From assembly GCA_046327715.1 (NCBI GenBank), contig JAXLXY010000001.1, positions 310,001 to 374,000 of the forward strand: a stretch of 64,000 nt of DNA, in the 5' to 3' direction. Below, one piece after another: positions 35,454-44,639 of the stretch; the first letter of the stretch is position 1, and each line of letters opens with the position of its first letter. Below the pieces are notes generated by a model that had not been told where the DNA came from, ran no database searches, and saw only the letters and a list, made by a program, of their open reading frames with translations. This stretch comes from JADJOM01 sp046327715 (GTDB lineage Bacteria > Gemmatimonadota > Gemmatimonadetes > Gemmatimonadales > GWC2-71-9). The position numbers and the translations under genes were made by a program.

Positions 35454-36230
35454 TCAGGCCCCCTGCCGCAGGCAGAGCACGGCCCGGGTCTCGGTGGGAC
35501 GGGTGGCGCCGGAGACGCCGACCCCCGGCTTCTGGCCATCACCGACCTGCAGCCCGGTGCCCCCCATGGTCCACACGTAGAACAGCGTCCCAACATCGGG
35601 CCACCGTGCCAGGTCGGGCAGCGCGCCAAGCCCGGCCGGGAGCTCCCAGCCCGGGCCCAGCGCGGCACACCACTCCCGGGCCTCGGCGAAGGTTCCCCGC
35701 CGCACGAACCCGCTGTCGGTGAGCAGCACCCAGTGCTGGTCAGTGGCGGCGGCGGAATCCACGGGGGTGCGCTTCGCGCGCATTCGGGCGTCGATCGCGG
35801 CGTTCTGCCGCTCCACGAAACCCCCGAACCAGCCGCGGACGCCGCGGGTCAGCGCCGCATCCGGCGCCGCCTGCCCCACCACCACGACCAGCACGAGGAC
35901 CGCCGCGCCCACCAGGCCCACCACGTTCCAGGTCTTCCGCACCTGTTCCCGGATCCGCCGCCAGAGTCGGTCGGTGTAGTGGTCGGCCACGCCGATGGCG
36001 AACGCCGCCGCGGGCACCTGGAACACCGTGCCGCCGAGCAGCCGCTGGACCACGGCCGCGGCGGCCCCCATGGCCCCGAAGCGGAGGACCAGCCGAGTGA
36101 GGTTGGTGGCGGAGAAGATCCCCACCCGCCGTGAGGGATTGCGGCGGAACTCCAGCAGCTCGCGCACGCGCTCGAGGCGCGCCACCCGTTCGGGCGACGG
36201 AGAGCTGACGACCCTGGATGGGGAAGGCAT
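35454..36230 (-). CDS. Membrane protein with C-terminal lectin/DUF1566-like domain
   Basis: The 258-residue protein has a basic cytoplasmic N-terminus, two or three membrane spans at about 50-135, and a C-terminal domain at about 175-258. That domain carries GTFAEAREWCAALGPGWELP, then WTMGGTGLQVGDGQKP and a closing AVLCLR; the two Cys are placed as in DUF1566/Lcl and sulfatase-modifying-type lectin folds. Such domains bind carbohydrate or act as adhesin modules. ATG 36230 is used; a TTG at 36266 is unlikely. It is divergent from the TPR gene. Confidence 0.62.
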   Translation of the reverse strand: MPSPSRVVSSPSPERVARLERVRELLEFRRNPSRRVGIFSATNLTRLVLRFGAMGAAAAVVQRLLGGTVFQVPAAAFAIGVADHYTDRLWRRIREQVRKTWNVVGLVGAAVLVLVVVVGQAAPDAALTRGVRGWFGGFVERQNAAIDARMRAKRTPVDSAAATDQHWVLLTDSGFVRRGTFAEAREWCAALGPGWELPAGLGALPDLARWPDVGTLFYVWTMGGTGLQVGDGQKPGVGVSGATRPTETRAVLCLRQGA

Positions 36231-36317
36231 GACCGCAAGGTAGGCACCCCCCCGGGGGGCGTTCAACCTTGTGGCGCACCGCGGCGGAGCACCGGTGAAC
36301 CGCGCCCCGGACCGGGC

Positions 36318-36323
36318 TATAAT
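36318..36323 (+). promoter_or_regulatory. -10 box upstream of the TPR gene
   Basis: A perfect TATAAT lies at 36318-36323, 42 bases before the TPR start, in otherwise very GC-rich DNA. At the standard distance upstream lies only GTGAAC (36295-36300), a weak -35. A GC palindrome (CCCCCCGGGGGG, 36247-36258) lies nearer the divergent gene. Confidence 0.45.
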
Positions 36324-36365
36324 TCCGGTGCAAGCGCGCCCCCCTCACCCCTGCCCGAGCGGCTG

Positions 36366-37163
36366 ATGACCTCGTACCGGAGCCGGGCCACCGGCCTCGA
36401 TTCGCTGCTCGACGAGCTGTTCGGGACCGCGGGCCTCGAGGGCGACCTGCCCGCGGACATCGCCGACGCCGGATATCCGCTGCGCCCCTTTGCCGGCGAC
36501 GCGCCCCAGGACGATCTCGTCGCCACGGAGCCCCGCACCGACGAGTCCCCGGCCGAGCGGCTCTACCGGCGGGCCATCGAGGCCGCCAGCCGCGGCCGGG
36601 TGAGCGAGGCGATCCACCGCTACCGCGAACTGCTGGCCGTCGACCCCGGCAACGTCAGTGCCCGGAACAACCTCTCCGCCCTGCTCGAGACCACCGGCGA
36701 TCCGGCGGAGGCGCTGGAGCAGCTGAGTGCGGCGCTCCGCGTGGCGCCCGACGACGTCAACATGCTGGTCTCGCGGGCGGCGATTCACGGCCGCCTCAAG
36801 AGCTACGGCGAGGCCGAGCAGGACCTGCGCCGTGCCCTTCGCCTTTCCCCCGATCATCCGCAGGCGCACCTCACCCTGGGCCTCATCCTGTGGCGGAAGG
36901 GGGTCCCGAAGGACGCCGCGGAGGCCCTGCGGCGGGCCATCGCGCTCGAGCCCGGCAACGCCACCGCCTTCTATTACCTGGGCGAGGCGCTCAACCAGGC
37001 CGGCGACCTGCCCGGGGCCCGCGCCGCCCTCGAGACCTCCGCCACCCTCGGGCCCGACCACGGGCGCACGTTCCGCCTGCTGGGGCGGGTCCTCGACCGG
37101 CTCGGCAAGCCGGACGAGGCCATGGCCATGTACCGCCGGGCGAAGGCCGTGGGCGACGCATGA
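36366..37163 (+). CDS. Tetratricopeptide-repeat protein
   Basis: The 265-residue soluble protein has a disordered N-terminal part (1-60) followed by about six TPR units in 62-262, for example RLYRRAIEAASRGRVSEAIH and NVSARNNLSALLETTGDPAE, with the usual small-residue pattern and terminal ARAALETSATLG. It likely acts as a scaffold. It is followed without gap by the macro-like, transglutaminase-like and ABC genes, each pair overlapping by 4 bases or more, so it heads a five-gene operon. Confidence 0.87.
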   Translation: MTSYRSRATGLDSLLDELFGTAGLEGDLPADIADAGYPLRPFAGDAPQDDLVATEPRTDESPAERLYRRAIEAASRGRVSEAIHRYRELLAVDPGNVSARNNLSALLETTGDPAEALEQLSAALRVAPDDVNMLVSRAAIHGRLKSYGEAEQDLRRALRLSPDHPQAHLTLGLILWRKGVPKDAAEALRRAIALEPGNATAFYYLGEALNQAGDLPGARAALETSATLGPDHGRTFRLLGRVLDRLGKPDEAMAMYRRAKAVGDA

Positions 37164-37654
37164 TCCAGGCGGTCGAACGCGCGCTGGCCGACCTCGCGGT
37201 GGATGCCGTGGTCCGGGCCGCGGACGAGACGCTCGGCGCCGTTGGGCCGGTGAGCCGGCAGCTCGATGCCGCCGCCGGCGCCGCCGGTGCGGCCCAGCGA
37301 CGGGTCCAGGCCCCGCTGGAGGTGGGCGCCGCGGTGATCACCGGGGCCGGTGACCTGGCCGCCGAGTTCATCCTGCACGTGGTGGTCCAGGGCGCGGATC
37401 GTCCTGCCACGCGGGAGTCCCTTCGGCGCGCGCTCGCCTCGGCCTGGCACCGTGCCGAGGGGTGGCAGCTTCGCTCGGTCGGCGCCGCGCTCTCCGGCTT
37501 GGTCCTGGGCGAGGAGGACGTGGCCCTCGCCCTGGTGGAGACCTTCCGGGATCGCCCCGACTCGACCGGCTTCCCGGCCGAGCTCCACGTGAGCATCGAC
37601 CGGCCGGAGCAACGGGCCCTCCTGGCGCCGTGGCTCGGCAACGGGGCGCGATGA
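37160..37654 (+). CDS. Degenerate macro-domain protein
   Basis: The 164-residue protein follows the macro-domain layout: VDAVVRAADETLGAVGPVSRQ where active macro domains have DAIVNAANxxLxxGGGV; VGAAVITGAGDLAAEFILHVVV for the second loop; and VGAALSGLVLGEEDVALALVE for the GTGxxGxP strand-helix. The Asn and glycine-rich loops that hold ADP-ribose are altered, so binding may be lost or changed. It overlaps the TPR stop and the next start by 4 bases each. Confidence 0.6.
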   Translation: MIQAVERALADLAVDAVVRAADETLGAVGPVSRQLDAAAGAAGAAQRRVQAPLEVGAAVITGAGDLAAEFILHVVVQGADRPATRESLRRALASAWHRAEGWQLRSVGAALSGLVLGEEDVALALVETFRDRPDSTGFPAELHVSIDRPEQRALLAPWLGNGAR

Positions 37655-39156
37655 ACCGACGGACCCTGGCGGGGCTCATCCTGCTGGCGTGGCTCGGGGC
37701 GCTGGGCTGGCTGGTCCAGCGGCAGTACGGCACCGGCACGGCCCGGAGCGAATCGGCCTCGCGCTGGCCGGTCCCGCCCGGCTCCGCCTTCCTCGCGGTG
37801 CGGCTGGGCGACCGGCAGATCGGCCTCGCCTCCGCGACCGTGGACACCCTGGGCGACAGCCTCCGGGTCAGCGACCTCACCACCATCGACCTGCCGGCGC
37901 TGGACCGCACCCCGCGCCGCACCAGCGCGCGGGTGGTCGCGATGTACTCGCGCGGGCTGCAGCTGCTCCGGTGGCAGGCCGACGTCCTCACCGAGCACGG
38001 CCGGGTCGCCACGGAAGGCTCCGTCTCCGGCGATACGCTCCTCACCGAGATCCTGACCGCGGCGGGGGAGGCGCCGGAGACGCTGCAGGTGCGGCTTCGC
38101 CGGCCGGTCATCCTGCCCGGCGCGATCACCCTGGTGGTGGCGTCGCGGCGCCTGCCGCGGGTGGGCGACAAGCTCAACCTCGAGGTGTACGACCCGCTCG
38201 ACCACGAGGTGCGGCTGGCCCGGCTGCAGGTCACCGCCGACTCGCTGTTCACGGTGGCCGACAGCGCCGAATTCTCCCCGGACCTCCGGCGCTGGGTGGC
38301 CGTCCACAGCGATACCGTGCGGGCCTGGCGACTCGACGGCGCGGACGCGGGGTTGCCCGTCTCGCGCTGGATCGACGCCGCCGGCCTGCCCGTCCGGGTG
38401 GAGCATCCCCTCGGCGCCACCCTCGACCGATCCGCCTTCGAGCTGGTCCAGACCAACTTCCGGGCCCAGCAGCGTGCCGCCTGGGACACCACCGGGAGCG
38501 CACCCGACCTGCGACGGTGGGGTGGCCTCCCGGCCCGCCGCCCCGGGTTGCGCGCGGTCGCCAGCCGCCAGGGCGGCCGCCCGATGCACCGGCCGGTGCC
38601 CGAGGGGATGACCGGTGCGGGCCAGTCCTGGAGCGCCGACACCCTGGGCCTCGACTCGACGCTGGCGGAGGACAGCCTCACCCCGATGCCGCCCGTGGCC
38701 GAACCGCTGCTGGCCGACGACGGTACGCTCGCCCGGGAGGCGGCAGCCATCGTCGGCACGGAGCGCCGGCCCGAGGTGATGGCGCGGCGGCTCAATGACT
38801 GGGTGCGGCGGTCGATTACTCTTCGGGAGGGACCCGGCCAGGGGCCCGCCACGATCACGCTCGCGCGCCGAACCGGCTCGAGGGCGGAGCGGCTCGGCCT
38901 GCTGGTGGGGCTGGCGCGGACCGCGGGGCTGCGGGCGCGCCGGGTGTGGGGCCTTGCCCTCGTGGAGGGCCGCTGGCAGCAGCGTGGCTGGGCGGAGGTG
39001 TGGGCCGACCGCTGGCTGGCGGTCGACCCGGACGTCGTGGCGGTCCCGCCCGGCGCCGATCGCGTGCGCCTGGCCACCGGGAGCCAGCCACGCCTGCTCG
39101 ATCTCGCCGTCGGCGCGGGCGCGCTGCGGCTCCAGGTTCTCGAGGACAACCGATGA
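37651..39156 (+). CDS. Transglutaminase-fold protein lacking catalytic residues
   Basis: The 501-residue protein has an N-terminal membrane anchor (about 7-23), a beta-rich extracytoplasmic region, and a transglutaminase-like domain at about 410-480: ERLGLLVGLARTAGLRARRV, then RGWAEVWADRWLAVDPDV. In active members the first motif contains a Cys before the helix and the second a His (HAW). Here these positions read GSRAER and RGW, so the enzyme is probably inactive and used as a binding module. It is coupled by a 4-base overlap to the ABC ATPase gene. Such pairs are frequent and unexplained. Confidence 0.68.
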   Translation: MNRRTLAGLILLAWLGALGWLVQRQYGTGTARSESASRWPVPPGSAFLAVRLGDRQIGLASATVDTLGDSLRVSDLTTIDLPALDRTPRRTSARVVAMYSRGLQLLRWQADVLTEHGRVATEGSVSGDTLLTEILTAAGEAPETLQVRLRRPVILPGAITLVVASRRLPRVGDKLNLEVYDPLDHEVRLARLQVTADSLFTVADSAEFSPDLRRWVAVHSDTVRAWRLDGADAGLPVSRWIDAAGLPVRVEHPLGATLDRSAFELVQTNFRAQQRAAWDTTGSAPDLRRWGGLPARRPGLRAVASRQGGRPMHRPVPEGMTGAGQSWSADTLGLDSTLAEDSLTPMPPVAEPLLADDGTLAREAAAIVGTERRPEVMARRLNDWVRRSITLREGPGQGPATITLARRTGSRAERLGLLVGLARTAGLRARRVWGLALVEGRWQQRGWAEVWADRWLAVDPDVVAVPPGADRVRLATGSQPRLLDLAVGAGALRLQVLEDNR

Positions 39157-39908
39157 TCCGCCTGACCGGCCTCACCAAGCGCTACGGCAAGTTCACCGCG
39201 GTGGACGCGATCGACCTCGAGATCCGCCGGGGCGAGCTGTTCGGGTTCCTGGGGCCCAACGGCGCCGGCAAGACCACCACCATGCGGATGATCGCGGGGA
39301 TCCTCCAGCCCACCTCGGGCCGGATCGAGATCGCCGGCGACGACCTGGCTCGGGAACCGATCCGTGCCAAGAGCCGCCTCGGGTTCATCCCCGACCGGCC
39401 CTTCGTCTACGACAAGCTCACCGGGGCGGAGTTCCTGCGCTTCGTGGCGGCACTCTACGGGCAGGATGGCGAGCCCATCGAACGGCGGATGGCGGAGCTG
39501 CTCGACCTCTTCGAGCTCACCCCGTGGAAGGACGAGCTGGTGGAGAGCTACAGCCATGGCATGCGGCAGAAGCTCATCATCTCGAGCGCCCTCCTCCACA
39601 AGCCCGAGGTGATCGTGGTGGACGAGCCGATGGTCGGGCTCGACCCCAAGGGGCAGAAGTTCCTCAAGGACCTCTTCCGCGCCTTCGTGGAGCGCGGCGG
39701 CACGGTGCTCATGAGCACCCACACCCTCGACACCGTCGAGGAAATGTGCGACCGGATCGGCATCATCGCCGGCGGGAAGATCCTGGCCTGTGGCACCATG
39801 GCCGAGATCCGGCAGCAGTTCCAGGGGGGGGACCAGAAGCTCGAGGAGCTCTTCCTCAAGCTCACCGGCGGCATCATCGAGCGGGAGATGGATGCCATCC
39901 TCGAGTGA
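39153..39908 (+). CDS. ABC-2 exporter ATPase
   Basis: The 251-residue ATPase has Walker A GPNGAGKTT (about 37-45), signature SYSHGMRQK, Walker B VIVVDEPMVGLDP and H-loop STHTLDTVEEM. The signature is the SHGMRQ variant found in ABC-2 exporters of the transglutaminase-linked type. It overlaps the preceding stop by 4 bases and the following permease by 17. Confidence 0.9.
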   Translation: MIRLTGLTKRYGKFTAVDAIDLEIRRGELFGFLGPNGAGKTTTMRMIAGILQPTSGRIEIAGDDLAREPIRAKSRLGFIPDRPFVYDKLTGAEFLRFVAALYGQDGEPIERRMAELLDLFELTPWKDELVESYSHGMRQKLIISSALLHKPEVIVVDEPMVGLDPKGQKFLKDLFRAFVERGGTVLMSTHTLDTVEEMCDRIGIIAGGKILACGTMAEIRQQFQGGDQKLEELFLKLTGGIIEREMDAILE

Positions 39909-41598
39909 GCTCCCCCAGCCGTCGCTGCAGACCATCACCACGCCCAAGTGGCGCAGCGCCCTCAACCGGCTGCGCCAGGAGCGGGCCGGGGGCAACGGCA
40001 AGTTCTTCCTGCTGGCCCTGGTGGCGCTCGGCTTCTGGGCCGCGGTGTTCGGCCTCAGCTACAAGATCCTGAGCTACATCCAGTCCACCAGCGAGGTCGG
40101 CGTCCCCCTGGCCGCCAAGTTCCTGAGCATCATCCTCCTGGCCTTCGCCTCGCTGCTCCTGCTCTCCAACCTGATCACCGCGCTGTCGAGCTTCTTCCTG
40201 GCCAAGGACCTCGACCTGCTGGTCTCCTCGCCCACCGACTGGCTGCGGCTCTACCTGGCCAAGCTGGGCGAGACGCTGCTGCACTCCTCGTGGATGGTGG
40301 CGCTCATGGCGGTGCCGATCTTCACCGCCTACGGGATGGTCTTCAGCGGGGGCCCCCTCTTCCCCCTGGTGGTCCTCGGAGCGCTGCTGCCCTATTTCAT
40401 CCTGCCCTCGGTGCTGGGCTCCGCCATCACCCTGATCCTGGTGAATGTCTTCCCCGCCCGGCGCACCCGCGACCTGCTCAGCCTGATCGCGCTGGGGGCG
40501 TTCGGCGGGCTCGCCCTGCTCTTCCGCCTGGTGCGGCCCGAGCAGCTGGTGCGCCCGGAGGGGGTGCGCAACCTGCTCGACTACCTCTCGGCGCTGCAGG
40601 CCCCGACCAGCCCGTTCCTGCCCAGCGAGTGGGCCACGGCGATGATCATGAACTGGCTGCGCCAGGTGGCCGACCCGCTGCCGGTCGTCCTGCTGTGGAC
40701 CACCGCGCCCGCCTTCATCGTGCTGGGCGCCGCGCTGCACGCCCGGCTCTACCACGCGGGGTATTCCAAGGCCCAGGAGGGAGCGGAGAAGTTCGTCCGG
40801 GCGCGGGGCTGGTCGGGGGTCATGGCGCGGCTGTTCCGCGGGATGCCGCCGGCGCGGCGGGAGTTCGTGCTCAAGGACCTCCGGGTCTTCTTCCGCGACA
40901 CCACCCAGTGGAGCCAGCTCATCCTGCTGGCGGTGCTGCTGGTGGTCTACGTCTTCAACATCAAGTCCCTGCCGCTCTTCTCCGGCGAGAAGGTCCCGGT
41001 CTTCCTGGTGTCGCTGGTGGTGTTCCTCAACCTCGGGCTGGCGGGCTTCGTGCTCGCGGCCATCGCGGCGCGGTTCGTCTTCCCCGCCGTGTCGCTCGAG
41101 GGCAAGCAGATGTGGCTGCTCCGCTCGAGCCCGCTCGACCTCAAGGCCCTGCTGTGGAGCAAGTACTGGACGGGCACCCTGCCGCTGCTCGTCCTCGCGC
41201 TGGCGATCACCTTCAGCACCAACGTCCTGCTGCGCGCCTCGCCGTTCATGATGGCCATCAGCCTGGGCACCATCGTGATGCTCACCTTCGCGATCAGCGC
41301 CATGGCCCTGGGCTTCGGGGCGCTCTACCCCCGCTTCGACACCGAGAACGCGGCCCAGATCCCGACGAGCTTCGGCGGGATGGTGTTCATGATGTCGGCG
41401 ATCGTGCTGCTCGGGATCGTGCTGGTGCTCGAGGCCGCCCCCGTCCTCGGCTACCTCCGGGCGCAGCTGCAGGGCTACGCCCCGGTGCCCGGGCCGTGGA
41501 TGGTGGGTTCGCTGGTGGCGGTGGTGGTGGTCTGCATCGCCGCCACGATCATCCCGCTCCGCCTCGGCCTGCGGCGCATCGAGGCCATGGAGTTCTAG
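39892..41598 (+). CDS. Large ABC-2 exporter permease
   Basis: The 568-residue permease has about twelve membrane spans in two groups around a cytoplasmic segment (about 310-345) containing FRGMPPARREFVLKDLRVFF. ATG 39892 is used because GGGAG lies a few bases upstream; upstream frame sequence is the shadow of the ATPase gene. With the preceding ATPase it forms one exporter whose substrate is unknown. The transglutaminase-like and TPR genes before it may deliver or sense the substrate. Confidence 0.87.
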   Translation: MPSSSELPQPSLQTITTPKWRSALNRLRQERAGGNGKFFLLALVALGFWAAVFGLSYKILSYIQSTSEVGVPLAAKFLSIILLAFASLLLLSNLITALSSFFLAKDLDLLVSSPTDWLRLYLAKLGETLLHSSWMVALMAVPIFTAYGMVFSGGPLFPLVVLGALLPYFILPSVLGSAITLILVNVFPARRTRDLLSLIALGAFGGLALLFRLVRPEQLVRPEGVRNLLDYLSALQAPTSPFLPSEWATAMIMNWLRQVADPLPVVLLWTTAPAFIVLGAALHARLYHAGYSKAQEGAEKFVRARGWSGVMARLFRGMPPARREFVLKDLRVFFRDTTQWSQLILLAVLLVVYVFNIKSLPLFSGEKVPVFLVSLVVFLNLGLAGFVLAAIAARFVFPAVSLEGKQMWLLRSSPLDLKALLWSKYWTGTLPLLVLALAITFSTNVLLRASPFMMAISLGTIVMLTFAISAMALGFGALYPRFDTENAAQIPTSFGGMVFMMSAIVLLGIVLVLEAAPVLGYLRAQLQGYAPVPGPWMVGSLVAVVVVCIAATIIPLRLGLRRIEAMEF

Positions 41599-41619
41599 GC
41601 CCCGAAGGCCGCGGGGGCC
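41598..41619. terminator. Weak hairpin between convergent genes
   Basis: GGCCCC at 41598-41603 pairs with GGGGCC at 41614-41619 around a 10-base loop, in the 31-base gap between the convergent permease and dehydratase genes. No T-tract is present. Confidence 0.35.
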
Positions 41620-41629
41620 GGACCGGCGG

Positions 41630-42589
41630 CTATCGCCCCGCGAGAATCCCGGCGTATGCCTCGCGATCGATGTTCCCGCCGCTCAGCACCACCCCCACCT
41701 TCCGTCCCCGCATCCGGTCCCGCTCCAGCGCCAGCGCCGCCAGCGGCGCCGCGGCGGCGCCCTCCGCCACCTGGTGGATGTCGCTGAAGTACGCCCGCAT
41801 CGCCTCCCGCAGGCCGTCCTCGCTCACCTGCACCACCCGCTCCGCGCCGCGCCGGATCATCGCGAGCGCCTCGGGGTCGGGTGACCGGGTGGCAATGCCG
41901 TCCGCGAATGTGTCGGCGCGTTCGGTTGCCACCGGGCGCCCCGCCTCGAACGACAGCGCGTAGGCCGGCGCCCGCTCCGCCACCACCCCCACCACCCGCG
42001 TGGCGCTGCCCAGCGCGTCGCGCGCGGCAATGACGCCGCAGATGCCCGAACCCATCCCGATCGGCACGTAGACCGTGTGCAGGCCGGGCACCGCCCGGAG
42101 CCACTCCAGCCCGTACGTGGCCACCCCGCGCACCAGCAGCGGGTGGAATGAGGGGATCAGGTGCAGCCCCTCCTGCTCCGCGAGCTGCAGGCTGTGCTCG
42201 CGGGCCGCCTGGAAGTCGTGCCCCGCCTCCACCAGCTCGGCGCCGAGCGCACGCATCGCCCGGTTCTTCTCCCGGCTGTTGCCCTGCGGCACCACGATCA
42301 CGGCGCGCAGCCCCAGCCGCCGCGCCGCGAAGGCGATGCTCTGCCCGTGGTTGCCCCGCGTGGCCGTCACGACCCCCGTGAAGCCCGGCTCCTCGCGGCG
42401 CAGGTGCTCCAGGTAGTGCAGCCCGCCCCGCACCTTGAAGGCGCCGGTGGGCAGGTGGTTCTCGTGCTTGACCCACACCTCGGCGGCGCCGTAGCGCTCG
42501 GCCAGGAGCGGCCATGCGATCTGGGGCGTCGGCGGCACCAGGCCGCCGAGCCAGCGGCTGGTGGCCTCAAGGTCATCGCGGGTGAACAT
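41630..42589 (-). CDS. PLP-dependent threonine/serine dehydratase-like enzyme
   Basis: The 319-residue fold-type II PLP enzyme has the Schiff-base lysine at K52 in AFKVRGG, the phosphate-binding glycine loop GMGSG, RGNHGQS around residue 80, and SGGNID near the C-terminus. It lacks the ACT-like regulatory domain of biosynthetic IlvA, matching short catabolic threonine dehydratases or serine racemases. ATG 42589 is chosen because the family starts near here; upstream sequence in frame has no similarity. It is divergent from the lipoprotein gene. Confidence 0.87.
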   Translation of the reverse strand: MFTRDDLEATSRWLGGLVPPTPQIAWPLLAERYGAAEVWVKHENHLPTGAFKVRGGLHYLEHLRREEPGFTGVVTATRGNHGQSIAFAARRLGLRAVIVVPQGNSREKNRAMRALGAELVEAGHDFQAAREHSLQLAEQEGLHLIPSFHPLLVRGVATYGLEWLRAVPGLHTVYVPIGMGSGICGVIAARDALGSATRVVGVVAERAPAYALSFEAGRPVATERADTFADGIATRSPDPEALAMIRRGAERVVQVSEDGLREAMRAYFSDIHQVAEGAAAAPLAALALERDRMRGRKVGVVLSGGNIDREAYAGILAGR

Positions 42590-42759
42590 GCGGGGGCTCC
42601 GGACGGATGGGCGTCTGCCACCCAATCTAGCGACCGGGGCCGAGGCGTCACGCCGTTTTTCGCGCCGCACGGCGTTTCGGCGAGCCCACAGATTCATGAG
42701 GTCGGCCGGAGGTTGGGCGGGCGGATCCACCGCACATCACCCCAACCTGAGAGGGCATC

Positions 42760-43965
42760 ATGTCATCCCGCCTGTTCCTCGCCTGCGCGGCCGGCACCGT
42801 GCTGCTGGCCGCCTGCACCGGCCCCGACCCCGTCGCCACCCCGGAGCACCCCGCGGCCCGGGTGGCCCCGGGCATTACGGTCAGCCCCGAGACCGCCCAG
42901 CTGGAAGGCCTGGCCCGGCGCCTGGCCGTGGCCCTGGGCGATCCGGCCTTCCGCTCGCGCTTCCGCGCCCGCCTGGAGGCCTCCCCCTACCCTGAACACA
43001 AGCTGCACCTGCAGCGCACCCTGGCCGGGGAGGGCGGCGCCGAGCTGCGCGCGGTCGCCCGCCTGAACGGCGAGCCGGACCGCCGGACCGACTCCGTGCT
43101 CGGCGCCGCACAGGCCCTGGAGGTGTACCTCCCGGTGCCGTCCCATCGGCAGCGCTGGCAGGGCGACGCCGGCCTGCTCGTGGCCACCGCGGCGCGCGAC
43201 GGCGACCTGCCCGTGGCCTTCGACCTGCACGGCGGCCGCCACCTGCTCGATCCCACCCGGCCGCCGCAGACTCCCGTGCTGGCGGTGGTGCCGGTCGAGA
43301 CCGACTTCGACCAGCCCCCCCCGGTCCTGGGCGACGCCACCTGCCTGCCCGGTACCCCCTGTGGCGGCGGTGGGTCCCTGGTGGCCCCGGGGCTGTACAT
43401 GACCAAGGCCCACTTCGTGGACGATTTTGAGAGTTGGTTGAAGGGCAGCCCCGAGCTTGAGATCCAGGTTCTGGGGCAGCTGGGGACCAGCGACTCGCTC
43501 ACCAAGTACCGCTGCTCGGCCGAACACCAGCCGAGCCCGTACCTGTGGGACGGGGATACCGACTGGTCGGGCAGCGTACTCCTGTTCAGCCAGGCGGAGA
43601 TGAATACCTACCACCAGGCCCACCCCGGCGAGACCTTCCGGATCGTGGCCCTCGAAGACGATGACACCGCCTGTGAGATCCGGATCGACGACAACCGCTG
43701 GTCCAGCTTTGTGGGCACGATCGGCCCGCTGTACCAGGACGTCACCGGCGCCATCGATTCCGGGGGCGTCTCCAAGTTCCTCGCGGCGGGACGGAGCCTG
43801 CGCAAGTTCCTGAGCAAGCTGGCCGCCGTGATCAAGACCAACGACGACCTGATCGGGAACGCGATGGAGGACAAGGTCGTCGGGGAGTTCCACCCGGGCT
43901 ACAACTGGATCCTCCGGGCCGACGACAACGCGACCAACGGCTGGATCAACCTGCAGATGAAGTGA
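42760..43965 (+). CDS. Secreted lipoprotein of unknown function
   Basis: The 401-residue protein has a lipoprotein signal (lipobox LLAAC, about 15-19). Residues about 45-190 are helical then beta. The middle holds two cysteines in DATCLPGTPCGGGG, followed by MTKAHFVDDFESWLKGSPEL, and further on a pair of cysteines in YRCSAE and DDDTACEIRI. The C-terminus has EFHPGYNWILRADDNATNGW. No family was recognised with confidence. It has its own promoter region and is followed 56 bases later by a small barrel gene on the same strand. Confidence 0.75.
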   Translation: MSSRLFLACAAGTVLLAACTGPDPVATPEHPAARVAPGITVSPETAQLEGLARRLAVALGDPAFRSRFRARLEASPYPEHKLHLQRTLAGEGGAELRAVARLNGEPDRRTDSVLGAAQALEVYLPVPSHRQRWQGDAGLLVATAARDGDLPVAFDLHGGRHLLDPTRPPQTPVLAVVPVETDFDQPPPVLGDATCLPGTPCGGGGSLVAPGLYMTKAHFVDDFESWLKGSPELEIQVLGQLGTSDSLTKYRCSAEHQPSPYLWDGDTDWSGSVLLFSQAEMNTYHQAHPGETFRIVALEDDDTACEIRIDDNRWSSFVGTIGPLYQDVTGAIDSGGVSKFLAAGRSLRKFLSKLAAVIKTNDDLIGNAMEDKVVGEFHPGYNWILRADDNATNGWINLQMK

Positions 43966-44021
43966 CCCCCAGGCCGGCGGGCCCGCCCCGCCGGCCATCC
44001 CCGAACCCGAGGAAGGCACGC

Positions 44022-44633
44022 ATGCGATCGACCTGGCTGGTCACCGGACTCCTGCTCACGGCGTCCGCCCTCGCAGGACAGGCCCCGGACCGCCGCTGGC
44101 ACCTGCAGGTCGGCGCCGCCCTCGAGACGTTCGGCGGTGCCTCCGCGGATACTTCGACCATCCCCGGCACCGAGGTGGAGGTGCGGCCGGCCTCCCGCGT
44201 GTCCATGGCGGTCGGCCTCCACCGCCGGTGGGGCGCCTGGGAGACGGGTGTCGAGCTGGGCTATGGCAGTGGCGCCCTGCGCGCCGCGACCGACGAGCTT
44301 CAGCTCGACGACCGGACCGCCGACGTGACGCGCTATCGCGCCGCCCTGCTCCTGGGGCGACGCCTGGCGCGCCTGGGGGCGGCCACCCTCACCCTGCTCG
44401 GCGGGCCGGCGGTGGACCACTGGGAGCTGGGCGGCTATGGCGGCCGGACCACCTTCGCCTTCCAGGCGGCCCTGGCGCTCCGCTTCCCGCTGGGGGCCCG
44501 GGTCGAGATCGAGAATCGGGTCCTCGGCAGCCTCGGCGGGTCCCCGTTCCAGCGCAAGACGCTCCCCCCGGAAGCGGAGATCCGGAGCCTGCGCACCCTC
44601 GGCGTGGGCGCAGGACTCCGGATCGGGTTGTGA
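44022..44633 (+). CDS. Small outer-membrane beta-barrel protein
   Basis: The 203-residue protein has a signal peptide (about 1-19) and alternating amphipathic strands of about ten residues (WHLQVGAALETFG, VSMAVGLHRRW, WETGVELGYGSG, RYRAALLLGRRL), consistent with an 8-stranded barrel. The start at 44022 is set by GAGGAAGG 5-9 bases upstream. It follows the lipoprotein gene and converges with the ccm block, only 6 bases apart. Confidence 0.68.
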   Translation: MRSTWLVTGLLLTASALAGQAPDRRWHLQVGAALETFGGASADTSTIPGTEVEVRPASRVSMAVGLHRRWGAWETGVELGYGSGALRAATDELQLDDRTADVTRYRAALLLGRRLARLGAATLTLLGGPAVDHWELGGYGGRTTFAFQAALALRFPLGARVEIENRVLGSLGGSPFQRKTLPPEAEIRSLRTLGVGAGLRIGL

Positions 44634-44639
44634 CGGCGG

